Source: Sordaria brevicollis (taxonomy: Eukaryota > Ascomycota > Sordariomycetes > Sordariales > Sordariaceae). Taken from it: 64,000 nt of DNA. Below, piece by piece: positions 47,901 through 58,619 of this stretch. The first letter of the stretch is position 1, and every line of letters starts with the position of its first letter. The DNA is taken from positions 3,968,001 through 4,032,000 of the forward strand of contig JAUTDP010000004.1 of the NCBI GenBank assembly GCA_033439795.1, read 5' to 3'. A program made the translations under genes and the position numbers. The notes beneath the pieces are model-generated. The model had not been told where the DNA came from. It saw nothing but the letters and a program-made list of their open reading frames with translations, and made no database searches.

Positions 47901-49360
47901 ATAATTTCTTCCTACGGTTTTAATTTATAAATTATATAATTATATTATTTAAATTTTAAATTTTATCTTTTTTAATATCTCCTTATAATGAAATATAATA
48001 GTAAAGCCGCATTTTTATTATTATTTTCCTATCGAAATATTATATTCTTATTAATTATTTTCTATTAAAATTTATTATTTTTAAAACGAAATTTTAACGT
48101 TTTACCGGCTACTTAAATAAGAATTTACGTAGGGAAGTTATTTATAACCTACGCAATTTCCTCCTTTTAACGTTCGGGATTGGTATTTTCGGTAACGTTA
48201 ATTATACGAATTATTTCCGCTTCGATTACGTTGTAAAAGCGCTTTTTAATAAGAAATTAAATTAATTAACCGGGGTTATTATAAATAAAACGTATTAATT
48301 AAATTTCCTTTTAATATTAATACTTTTATACGGGAGTATTTATAGTAGGACGTTTAAAAGCCGATTATATTAAGGCTTAAGTACATTTATCGGCGATTTT
48401 CTTAACGGCAACGCGTTATAGAATAATTAATATTATATTATATATTCGCCTACCTTTCGATAATATATTTATAGTATTTTTAATAGCTTTCTTAAGGCCC
48501 GAAAGCCCAAATTCGGCTTTAATAACCGCTTTAACGGTATCGAAATATATTAAGAAATTTTTAATAACGATTACAATACGCATATATAACGCTTCCTCTT
48601 AAACGAAAACTCTATTAACGTTATATTTTTAAAATTTAATTAATTAGCGAATTAGGGTAGCGATATTAATTCCGTCGCTAATTATTAGGATAACGGGTTT
48701 ATTTCGTTAATAAAACGTTAATTAAAAAAAAAAAAAAAACCAAATTTACTTTATCGCAATTTTTTTTACAATTAATATATTCGCAATATTTCTTCTTTTT
48801 ACCTAAAGGGTAAAGATATTAAAATACTATAGGAATACTATTATTTAAAATAATATTCTTAATAATAAATTTTAAATAAATTATATAATTTATACCTTTA
48901 ATAGGAACCGCGTTAAAATTTTTACGAAAGCGATAACAAAGAAGTATAATAACGCTAAAAAAACGCGCGAAATTTTTAAAGAATTTACTTTATTATAAAC
49001 GAAAAAAGAATATTTATTATATATAGAATTTAAGGAGCGCTAAAATTACGCTAATAAAAATTATAAAAAAGAAAGGAAGAAAAGAAGGAGAATTTAAAAG
49101 TTTAAAAGTTTAATTAAAATAAGAAGGGAGGAACCGTAAATTTATATATTATTTTAATTATCCGGATTCGATTTAATATAATACTATTTATAACCGTTAT
49201 AATAAATAATCGCTAAATTTACCGTACCTATTTCGACGTACGTAATAATATAAATTATTTACTATTATTACGCCCGCGGTTTATTAATTAGTTTATAAAG
49301 GTATTAATATACTAATTTTATTAATAATTAAAGTTAATTACGTTTTAGAACCGGGGGTAT

Positions 49361-49564
49361 TATTACGGTACTAAATTATCGGTAACGTTCCCTAAGCGTC
49401 TTAGTACCGAATTATTAGTGGAGTACAATCGTGCCTACAATTATGTCTCCACCTCATTTATGTATATAGTCCGGGAGTAGAGTTTTCGTTGCTCTCTCTC
49501 GATCCTCTCCCCTTCGTGCAATAATACGTTTTCTCCAAGCCTCTACTAAATCGGTATCGTAACA
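49361..49564 (+). repeat. 3' LTR of element 2
   Basis: Same 204 bp as 41701-41904. The first 70 or so bases are RIPped (C to T), while the remainder, up to the intact CGTAACA terminus, is close to the original. Confidence 0.93.
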
Positions 49565-49569
49565 TTGGT
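49565..49569. repeat. target-site duplication of element 2, right copy
   Basis: TTGGT, the unmutated version of TTAGT at 41696-41700. Confidence 0.8.
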
Positions 49570-49750
49570 AAGAAGGTTTTACTATTGCCTTTCGTTACTA
49601 GGATAATAAAAAGGGGGAGGAAAAGGGGGAGGACTATATAACCGATAGCGGCGAATTTATTGAATAGGGTAAGGGTAATAATATTAAAGGTATTAAATTT
49701 ACTTTTATTAAAAGTAAAGATTTTAATAAAAGTAATAAGGAGTTTTAATT
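49570..49750 (+). pseudogene. fragment of the unidentified outer-transposon reading frame, 3' part
   Basis: Continues the frame left at 41700: EGFTIAFRY, then DNKKGEEKGEDY and SGEFIE, ending at a TAA at 49746-49748 after a Lys/Asn-rich stretch. Three internal stops in about 58 codons, all possible former Gln codons. No family recognised. Confidence 0.42.
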
Positions 49751-49779
49751 ATTTATAATTAAACGGTTAATTATTATTA

Positions 49780-51900
49780 TTATTATTATAGTTTGTATAC
49801 CTTCAATTTAATTATTAATTTTACTTTTTTGAGCCTTTTTAATTCCCTTTTTATAAAACCTCCTTCTAAAAGCTTTTCCGTTAATTAAGCTTTTATAAAG
49901 TAATTATATCGCGCTATAGCCGCTTCTTCTATTATTAAACGCCTTTTCTCCCTTTCCCTAGCGAGGTTATTTCCTTTTAAATAGAAAATAAGATTTATAT
50001 TATCTTTATCTTTAAGAATAGTTTTAAAGTCGTTAAATTTATTAATTTTAGTATTAGTTATTTATTATTAATTATCCTAAATTAAGGTATTAGTAAGGAT
50101 GTTTTTAATATAGATAAGGTCGTTTTTTGAACCGTCGGGAAGAATCGAAATACCGTTGTCTTTGAAGGATTTGATAATAAGACCTTTTTTTTCTATTTAT
50201 AAACGCTAAAAGTAATTATAAATTACTTACATAATTTATATTACTTATTCTTATTAATTACTATAATAATATAATAAAGTTATTCTCTTTCTTACCTATA
50301 CCCTCTTATTAAATATTAATAGAATTTAATAGGGGTGTTCTCTATCCCACTATATTTGAAATCGCTAAGTCTTATCCTTCATTATTTATTTAAATCCCTT
50401 ATTAATATAGGTATTTAAATATTAGAGTAAATTCGTAAAATTACTAAGAATGAGCGCCGTTACGAATTTATTAGGGAGGTTTTATTCCTCTTCCTCTTCT
50501 TCTTAATTATTATAATTATTAAGGTTTCGAAAATTTTAATTTATTTATTAGATTTTTTCTTTAATTAGGGTAGAGGTATAGGATGGGTATATATTTATAA
50601 TTAATAATACGTTATATAGCAATTCTTTTAAAATTAGTGTAAACTCCTCCTCTAATTATTTAGTAAAGAGTTTTTTATTTTAATACCCCTCTTTATTAAA
50701 ATAAACTATAACGCTAGGCGTATAGCGATAAGCTTTATTTATAAGAATTTTACCCTCCCCCTTAAATATAATAGTCGGTAGAATATATTAAATTCTATTA
50801 ATAAAAGGATATAGAATTAACGAATAACGCTATTTACCCTAACTACTATAATCGGTCTTAATAATAATAATATTATTACCTTTAAAATTATAGGTACGGC
50901 TATTAAAATACTTATATAGTATAGGGATTTTATCGAAATTAAAGATATAGGAAAGATCGTAGCGCGTACGCATTCCTAATAAAGTTAATTAATTAATATA
51001 TTTAATAAATTTAAAATAAAAAAAATCTTAAATTAGCGAATGATATTAGGGAATAAAAAAAGTACTACTTTAACCGACTATAATCGGAAATAAACGCCGC
51101 GGTATAATATATTTACCGAAAGAAATTATTAATTTTTCTATATAATTTAATAGGGAGCTTTTAAATTTAATAGGTTACCCTTTTTTTAAAATAATATAAC
51201 GCTTCTTAAAGTTTTTAAATTAACCGCGTAAAAATTTAAATATATATTAAATTTCTAGGTAGGTTTTAGCGAATAATTTAATTAAACGGTTATAAAACTA
51301 AAGTATTCCGATAATTTATTTATTAATATAACGAATATTTTAGAATTCTTATTATAATTTTTCTTTTATTATTAATTATATTATATTACTTTTTCGAAAG
51401 GGATTTAATAATAATTTATCCTTAATACCTTATTAATAATATATAATACGGATAGGAATTTTATAAATATTATAGGTTTTTCGATAAAGGGTATTACAGT
51501 ACCCGGGAGGATTAGGTTGGTCGTTAATAGCGCTAATTCGCCGTCGATAATTACGTTCGTTATTATTTTAGATTTCGATTTTAATTTATAAAAAGTAAAT
51601 AAGGATTTATCAATTGCGGGGTTCGTTAATATAATATTATAGTCGTTCCCTTATTCTCCTTCGATTATTGTGCGGGGTATTTATTAACTTCTAATTTCTT
51701 TTCTAGTAAGTACGTATATTTAATCCTCTTAAATAGTATTTTGAATCGGATTTTACGGTTTTTATAAAACTTTATAGCGGGATTAAGGCGGTATTTAGCG
51801 TACTTTATAATAGAGGGTAATATTAGAATTGAACTATTTTAATTAGGTTTACGTTAATATAGAACGTTAGGGAGATTTATATTGGTATAATAATAATAAT
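49780..51900 (-). pseudogene. DDE_1-type (pogo/Tigger/jerky-like) transposase relic
   Basis: Read on the minus strand, with RIP stops and some frame loss. The first catalytic region is near 50900-50950 (NFDKIPILYKYF, formerly an N-x-DE-type motif). It is followed by RTYNFKG, the IIFKGEGK segment near 50750, and at 50371-50435 a block that corresponds to the family's LLQPLDxxINKPFK motif carrying the third Asp. Then KSFKDNGISILPDGSKNDLI near 50105-50185 resembles the C-terminal GISNALDGSEDD-type block of jerky/Tigger proteins. A Lys/Glu/Arg-rich coiled coil ends the frame near 49800-50000. The HTH part toward 51900 is too damaged to read with confidence. Limits are approximate. Confidence 0.75.
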
Positions 51901-51914
51901 AATAATAATAATAA
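51888..51914. repeat. TAA trinucleotide microsatellite
   Basis: About nine TAA units inside the transposase 5' region of the outer element. It may have expanded after RIP made the region AT-rich. Confidence 0.8.
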
Positions 51915-52101
51915 CGACGATAGTCCCGATTGCTAGTGTAATAGGGATAGGGGAAGAAGTAGGAGAAGGGAGGAATATAGGCTCCCAAGAATGCCGAGAT
52001 TTTATACTGTATGATACTGCTAAAATGCCGGCGCAAGGCGGGCGCATATACTGCTAGCGGGTAGGCTGTTCTATACCTTACCCTAAACTCTAAAAGGTAT
52101 A

Positions 52102-52136
52102 GACCTATTGCAAATTTCGCGAGTTTCTACGGTAGG
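52102..52136 (-). repeat. right terminal inverted repeat of the outer transposon
   Basis: Exact reverse complement of 33594-33628. It ends in CTACGGTAGG and is followed at once by TA. That it stayed identical to the other end while the interior was heavily mutated suggests that RIP barely reached the tips. Confidence 0.93.
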
Positions 52137-52778
52137 TAACAGCGGGCGGGCACTCAATCAAGCATTGCTTTGCTGATTCCTTCTTTCTGCTTTGCAGCTG
52201 AGTGCCGCATTCCTTCCTCCAGACCTCCACTTGGTCGGTCGACACTGCCCAGAATATCAGTCGGCTGCGGTTTGTGGTTTGCACAGCACACGACAATCGC
52301 ACTGAATTAGCTGAAACCGCTTGAGCTGCGAATACGGGGATATTCGGCCCCTTCCCGAGAGCAAACAAGACGAGAAGGAATGAGATGGCCCAACACACTT
52401 GCATTGTGGTCAGTAGTCATGTCCTTGCATGGATGGAGATTGCAAGTGGAAGCTTTTTGAAGCCGTTCAATCGGTCGATTCCCCTCAGATCACGCACACC
52501 ATCCAAAATGCCAGAGAGATGAAGGACAGCCGACAACCGGCATCCATCACCACTGCACCTATCCAAGGCCGACGACAACAACTGATGATGGGCAACACCA
52601 CTCGGGCACACTCCACCATCCACGCAAAACAGCAACAGGTCACAAAATGTGGTTGTCGTTGACTGGCCAGCGAGGCGCCCACGAAAAGGAAAATTAAGCG
52701 ATGAGGGGCCGAAGAGGGGCGCGTGTTGGGGCGGTATGATGACAGTGATGACAGTGATGACAACCTGGAATGAAATTG

Positions 52779-52801
52779 AAAAAAAAAAAAAAAAAAAAAA
52801 A
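52779..52801 (+). repeat. poly-A tract, 23 bases
   Basis: An uninterrupted run of A, preceded by a short GACAGTGAT tandem repeat at about 52741-52758. No retroposed gene is attached, so it is more likely a simple homopolymer than a retroposon tail. Confidence 0.9.
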
Positions 52802-54359
52802 GACTCGAGGCCATCCAATGCCCTGAATGTTCTGGTTTGGGCTTTTTTTGAGCTTTGCTTCTTGGGGCCGCCCTCCCGCTGCCAGCACTCCCTGCCGTTT
52901 TCGTTTTCTTCTTTTTTTTTGGCGAGCAATAACGCCCACAATGCTGTTGTATACGAGAGGGAGGATTTCGAAATGCTTGATTGCTGGTTGTTTTGGAATT
53001 CACTTTCCAATGTCGGCCATCTTTGTTGCGAGTTGCGACAGTCAACACGGTGTCGGAAATGCGGTGGGAGGAGCATCTGTTGCAAATGCTGTTTTGAATG
53101 GACAGGAGAGTTGTTGAAACTTGAAAGTGGAATGAATTGCAAGCCAGGCCGGGTTTGAATCCATACAGAATCCATGCTGTCTCTCTTGACCCGCCCTTGG
53201 CTAACAGATTTGGTAACAGTATACACGCATTTCTGATAGCGGAAAACACATCCGATTCTCTGGCCCGAGTGCCCCACCCCACGCAAAATCCCATGCTTGC
53301 TTTGTCCAAAAAGCGCCGCGATTTCGATTCCCACTTCAACGGGCACTGTGCCATTGTAGGAAAAAGAAGCTCAATCTTATAAAACGGCCAAGACTCGGAA
53401 ACAATACGGCGCCCACATCGAGCAACAACAACGAAACTGAATTTCACACACCCAAGGCATCATCATGGACGCCCACATCATCTCCCCGGCACTTGTAACA
53501 CTTCATGTCAGATTGTCCCACTTCCAATCCCTGGCCTCGATACTGCATCTCTCTCGTCATCATCCTGCAAAACAACATGGTGCCTTGGCTGGGCAATCAA
53601 AGATGAACATTGCAGCTCGAGGTCCGGGTGCGACTACCGGACCATGATTTGGACAGACTGGGATGCCGTTTGGTGATTACTCAAGTAGCACCACCAGTGA
53701 GTATCCGATCATCTACAGCTGCGCATTCTCTGGACAATGGATAATGGCACGGGATGCCCGATCTGGTGCACAAAACTCTCACGGTACACAACACATTGAA
53801 AGCAGTGACAAGTGCCGCAAATATGCGCAACGGCCCAGCCATTCTCAAAACTGAAATCTCAAAGCCACCACCCGCGAGGCTGTCTCTTGATAGGTCTTGA
53901 TCATGGGACGAGCCGTCAACCTGTCGTCCCACCCCGGACAACCTCCCACCAACCAGCCCACCGTTTCTCTCCCACCAGGGGTGATCAACTTTTGGACAGA
54001 CAGGGGGATCATCTCGACTCGGAACATGGGAAAATCCTCAACCGTGACGCGTGGCTGAGGAAGTCTCGATGAGATTCAACTTAACGCATTCGCTTCTGTC
54101 CGAAACATCAGGAACAATATCACGATATATTTACAAGTTCGGCGACCAAAGACCGAGCGAAATTCACGATGCCCAACTGCCACATGCCGCCGCCACCATC
54201 ATAGAGGTAGTTTTTTTAGTGAGTGTTCAAGGCCGCCACCATGTGGGAGCGGAAGTCTCAGATGGATAATTAGGGGACCATGTCCACACCCAGTCCGCTC
54301 CGCGTTATCCCTCGCTCGCTTCAAAACCCGCCCAACATAGGGCATTATACGGGCCAGAT

Positions 54360-54383
54360 GGGGGGGGGGGGGGGGGGGGGGGG
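54360..54383 (+). repeat. poly-G tract, 24 bases
   Basis: An uninterrupted run of 24 G followed by CGCGGTGGTGG. Runs of this length can fold into G-quadruplexes and are prone to length change and to sequencing error. Confidence 0.9.
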
Positions 54384-57300
54384 CGCGGTGGTGGTAGGAT
54401 CAGGTCGTCAGGGGCAACAGACCTGGTCGACGACGCTGGAAAAATCGGGCATGCACGGCACGATGGCATGAACGGATCTCGAGGTAAGGCATCCAGTGGG
54501 AGTTGGGCATTGAAACAACACACTTTTGTTTTCAGCAGGCGAGCACGTCGCCGTTGTCTTCTTGAGACAGTTTGAGTTTACAGATCTCGTCAAAGGCAAA
54601 AAGTCCGGGGCCGCCGCGAGCCAAAATCACCGTTCTCGGGCTTGGTGTTGCTGATCGGCACTGCACGCATCTGTGTCGTTAATCTCGCGCGCAAATCATA
54701 GCGCTCTGCTCATCTCACTTGGAAACGCGAGAAGGCGGACTTTCTGGCGGTTACTCTTTTTAGAAATTCGTCAAGGCCTCGTTCTCTTCGCTCTTTAGCG
54801 GGAAATTGCTCCTTGGCTCTTTAGGCCCTCAGTGACCCTCTTTCGATGCCGGCCTCGCCCTCACCAGCAAAAAGTCGGAGACCTCTCCGGTGGATACCCG
54901 ATACAAAGGTTGAAGAAGACCCAGCCGGTAGCCTAGCCATGCCTAGCGACTAACCCTCTCTCGCTCACTGCTTGCTCCATTTTGAGGGTTTGCGGTCTGA
55001 CAGTTTCATCTTCTGACGAAAGTTGAGGCAAAAGCGAAAGGCACGAAAAACGGAAAGGCGAACGAAAAGATACGCATACGGCTAGGCTGAAGGATCCAAA
55101 AAGCGGACGGAATCCTATCCCGCCCGAACCGAACCAGACAACTGGAAAATGAGCGGACTTGGGAGCACACTCGGCGCCCAGCCAACACATTCGACTTTGA
55201 GAGGTACAGTATTGTCCCAAAAAGGTGAACACCTCACCAGTCACCACTTCAATCACCAACGCCGCGCTTGTGTCTCGGGGGCCTCATGGACCTCGGGAAA
55301 GTGACAGCTCATCCAGCCAGCCCATTCCAGTCCTCTCAGCCCCGAGACCATACTCTCTCTCTCTACAAGAGAAGAGCCAAGCCAGACATCGAGATATCCC
55401 AACCGCTAGTTTAAACGCCACCGACGCGTGAGAATAAGCAAAAATTCCACGAGAGATATCTGAACCCTTTCTGGGGCCTCATTCTTTGCACACCAATAGC
55501 GCTGTCTCTCTCTTCTTTTTATTGTCTCCCGCCCATCCATCCCCCGATTCCTCCCGCGCAAAATGTCCCGACACTTTCGCAAGCCACACCCACTCCGTCA
55601 GTCTGTCCATCTGAAAGTTCCCGTCTGGTGAAAACGGAGGTAGGGTCTAAAAACCAATACGGAGATCTTCAAAAAAAAGGGGATTTTGAAGCCCGAGTAG
55701 ATCAGAGACTTAATGGACCTTCCCATCTTGAATTAGAGGAAAATGGTCACGGAGCACAACGCTCTCCCGACACTCTGGTTAAGCTCCGTCCCAGCTTATG
55801 CTGGACAGGGCTGGGTTGGCACGGATCAGGTCACCTAAACGTAACGACTTGTTAGGAACGGGGATAGCGGGGACCACATGCCGGGAATTGCAAAGAAAAG
55901 TGGGGTCCGCTTTTTGGGAGCTGCCCGGGATTGGTTCCGTCCAATTCCGTTCCGTCCTTTTTTTCATGAACCCGACTCTTTCATCAGATGAACCCCGGGC
56001 GGACTCTCTGCTGCTGTTCGTTTTCTGTACCCGAACGAACGGATGGTCCCCGTCCCCGTCCCCGTCCCCCGCTCACCCGTCCACCCGCGCGAGTAGAGAT
56101 ACCCCTTCGAAAGTCCGGCGGTCAAGCGAGCGAAAGAATATCACATGTTTCTCATGAGGTAACGGTAACAGAAGCACCAACAGACGGTAAATAGGTATGT
56201 GATGGATCCCGTGTGATTATCCTTCTCACCTGTGAATTACCATCACAAAGACGGTCAACCTCTTTGTCAAAAACCTCCCACCGGGTCTCTTCCCTGGGAT
56301 GTCTCAAGGGGTCCGTCCGTCTGGGCTCCGGGGAGCAGAAACCCCAGACTAGTTCCAGGAGTACGTAAGATATCTTTCTCGTTTGTTCGGCGAGAAGGAA
56401 ACCAGGGCTGGAGGACGAGACCCATCGTCTCATCCTCACTCTTCACATTCCCCAAAAGAAAGGGACAAGAGAAAACGGCGAACAAAAAAAAAAGGAAAAA
56501 AACGAAAACGCATTCCCTCGTTGCCAACAGCGATTCAGTTTTAGGTAGTCTCCTCGCTCGCTCGCCAACGGAATTAATACCTGCAGCAACGGTGGAGCTT
56601 CTTTACCAAGAACCCCGTTTGGTAGACCCCATAACAAACTAACAAAGGCAATCGGAAGTCCTTCCGCCCTTTTTCTGGTGCTTGGAGGTATGGTCTGACC
56701 TTCAACTCCAACTCCATCTTCCGCGCATTCGAGATACCTACAGTGTGTGCGAAATTAGGGAGATCATTAGTTATACATCCATTCGAATTCTTCATGACGA
56801 ATTCCTTCCCAAAAAAAGGTGTGTGTTTGATTCGGACGGACACACAATTGTTGCTCGTGGAGCGAAGGGACCCCGAGGAATCACGCGAGCGAGACTAGTA
56901 TCGCCTTGTTCTACTCGTGTAATCAAGGGGTATCCCTTCTTTTCGTAAAATGGGGAGCTACTGTACTCCCTCGCTCGCTCGCCAGAGTAAGGTAGGGACC
57001 GGGTTCTTGGGTTTCTTGGGCTGGGCTCAGGGCTGGGCTTGGAGATTCGGCTACCGTAACCAGTGCAGCCATCCAGCAAGCCAGCAAGCCAGCCCAGTCC
57101 AAGTCCAGTCAGGGAAAAGAGTTGATCTTGATACTAACCCTGTGTCCCTCTGAGTTCCCTGATGACGCTCCTGAGCGGGCAGTGTACCCATTCAGTCATG
57201 GCATGCTGTTCAATGTACGGCGGGTCATGTGCTCAATCACCATGGGCAAGCCATATGTGAAATGACGAACACTTCATCAACATTGGATGAGAAGAGCTCT

Positions 57301-58619
57301 CGCTCGACTCGCTCGCTCCAACTGTTCCCCATTTCCCGTCTCCCCGTCTTCCCGTTCCCGCGGTCCCGCGGTCCCGCGTTCCTCGTTCCGCCGTCCCCGT
57401 CCTCCCCCGTCCTGGCCCGGCCGGTTACGATACCCTTTCCCTTTAATGTTGGTTAAGGAAAGCAGGGAAAGCCTGGGTTTTGATGATGAAATATCATGGG
57501 GCTTCCTGGCTTGTTTGGATGAGAATAATCGCCCTACAGTGGCGTCATAGCGATGTCGTCAACGGGTAACGGTTGGTTTGATCATCTTGCTTAGGAAGTG
57601 GTTGCCGAACTGGAAGTTGATTGGAAATGTAAACTTGGGAAGGGGGAATTGGTAATGGAGTCGATTGAGTTCACGAGTATGAATTACAAATCTAATTGTC
57701 GAATTAAATGCGGTTGAATTTCATTTACATGAAGAAAATACCATTGATTTGTTTTCAAAGCTGGAATGTTATATGGAAACGTCTACAGACGTTCAATACC
57801 GCCGAACTCACAGGAGGCTGTGATTTGAGAGAGACTTTATGGGCTTGTGTAAAAGACGTGATGAGATAAAATATCATGGATATTCGTGGCCTAAAACATT
57901 TTCATCAATTTTTCTTTTCGTGGCGTTCTGGTAACATAAGTCAAATATCAGATGAAGGGGCATTTGACGTGATGATATGGATTTGGATTGTGGTTCATCC
58001 AAGACGAAACCTAACAAAAACTTTTTTTCATCCTCTAGAGCGTGTAGCACACGACGTGGTGGTGTTTCGGTTTTCTAGTCAACATCCTTTGAATCAAGAC
58101 ACTGGCTGTATCTTGGTGTCGTTGGCCTAGTCGTTGTTGCAATGAAGATACTCGATGGACATGATGAGCCTTACAGCTTCACTTCCATTCATCTCCTCAA
58201 ACTTCATTAAGATTGACTATATTGAGCCGAACCTTCCTGAAAGCTGCAAAACACCTAACAGTTACTGGCCAGTCTTGCGTTCAAGGTAGCCAAATCGAAA
58301 CCTCCAAGAGAACAGAATAGTGACGCCGAAGACTACCGATGTACCGTATCTATTCCCGCTGACTTTTTATGCTATGTATGTAATGTCGCTCAAAAGCAAC
58401 TACCGAAGCAAAGCAAAAACACCTCTAAATGCCATTTTCACCCATTGTGTCCGTGCCGATCTCGAAACCCAACCAAACGCCAGCTATGTCCACCAGTTCC
58501 CGCCACGCCCTCACAAAGATCCCAAGTTCGCCGTTTCTCTCTTGTGGACGAAGGCTCATAATCTGTTGGCCATCAGACTTATTTTCCGAAAGCCGCACCC
58601 ACATCACGCTCTGCCGAGA

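Larger units (their letters stand above)
41701..49564 (+). mobile_element. Gypsy-type chromovirus LTR retrotransposon, element 2, RIP-inactivated
   Basis: A 7,864-bp element with 204-bp LTRs, a 5-bp target duplication and a G-rich polypurine tract (GAACCGGGGGT) just before the 3' LTR, so it reads on the plus strand. Order of recognisable parts: gag region about 42100-43600; reverse transcriptase about 44700-45450 with YFDDIFIY near 45200; RNase H from about 45640 with IDASD at its start and YSPAEYNYEIY; integrase with VSDRG near 46790 and REFYRFFGV just after; a C-terminal chromodomain-like segment about 47520-47710. The many in-frame TAG/TAA triplets sit where Trp and Gln are expected, so inactivation is by RIP. 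Confidence 0.9.
33594..52136 (-). mobile_element. outer pogo/Tigger/jerky-like DNA transposon, interrupted by two LTR retrotransposons, RIP-mutated
   Basis: The AT-rich island is bounded by a perfect 35-bp inverted repeat. The sequence left after removing the two retrotransposons is about 3.3 kb: 33594-33818, 41186-41700 and 49570-52136. It carries a minus-strand DDE transposase relic and part of another reading frame on the plus strand. A TA dinucleotide sits directly outside the right repeat (52137-52138) and two bases outside the left one (33590-33591), close to the TA duplication expected for this superfamily but not exact. Outside the repeats the composition returns to normal at once. 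RIP is lighter here than in the retrotransposon bodies. Confidence 0.82.
52137..58619. other. long intergenic region right of the transposon nest
   Basis: About 6.5 kb of normal-GC sequence without a convincing gene. Notable items: a 23-base A run at 52779-52801, a 24-base G run at 54360-54383, a CCCCGT repeat at about 56050-56072, and several CTCGCTCGCTCGCC repeats (56552, 56969, 57299 areas). A 320-codon open frame on the minus strand (52485-53447) is translated straight through the A run and is not credible. A TATA-like TATAAAA at 53379-53385 precedes a 60-codon plus-strand frame starting at 53465. Together with 31479-33593 this was one intergenic region of about 8.6 kb before the transposons arrived. 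Confidence 0.5.

Noticed and set aside
51854..52036. 60-codon minus-strand frame with a Tyr run
   Set aside because: The Tyr run is a translation of the TAA microsatellite inside the RIPped outer transposon.
52485..53447. 320-codon minus-strand open frame
   Set aside because: It is translated through the 23-base homopolymer (giving a Phe run), overlaps other frames of similar length and has no recognisable feature.
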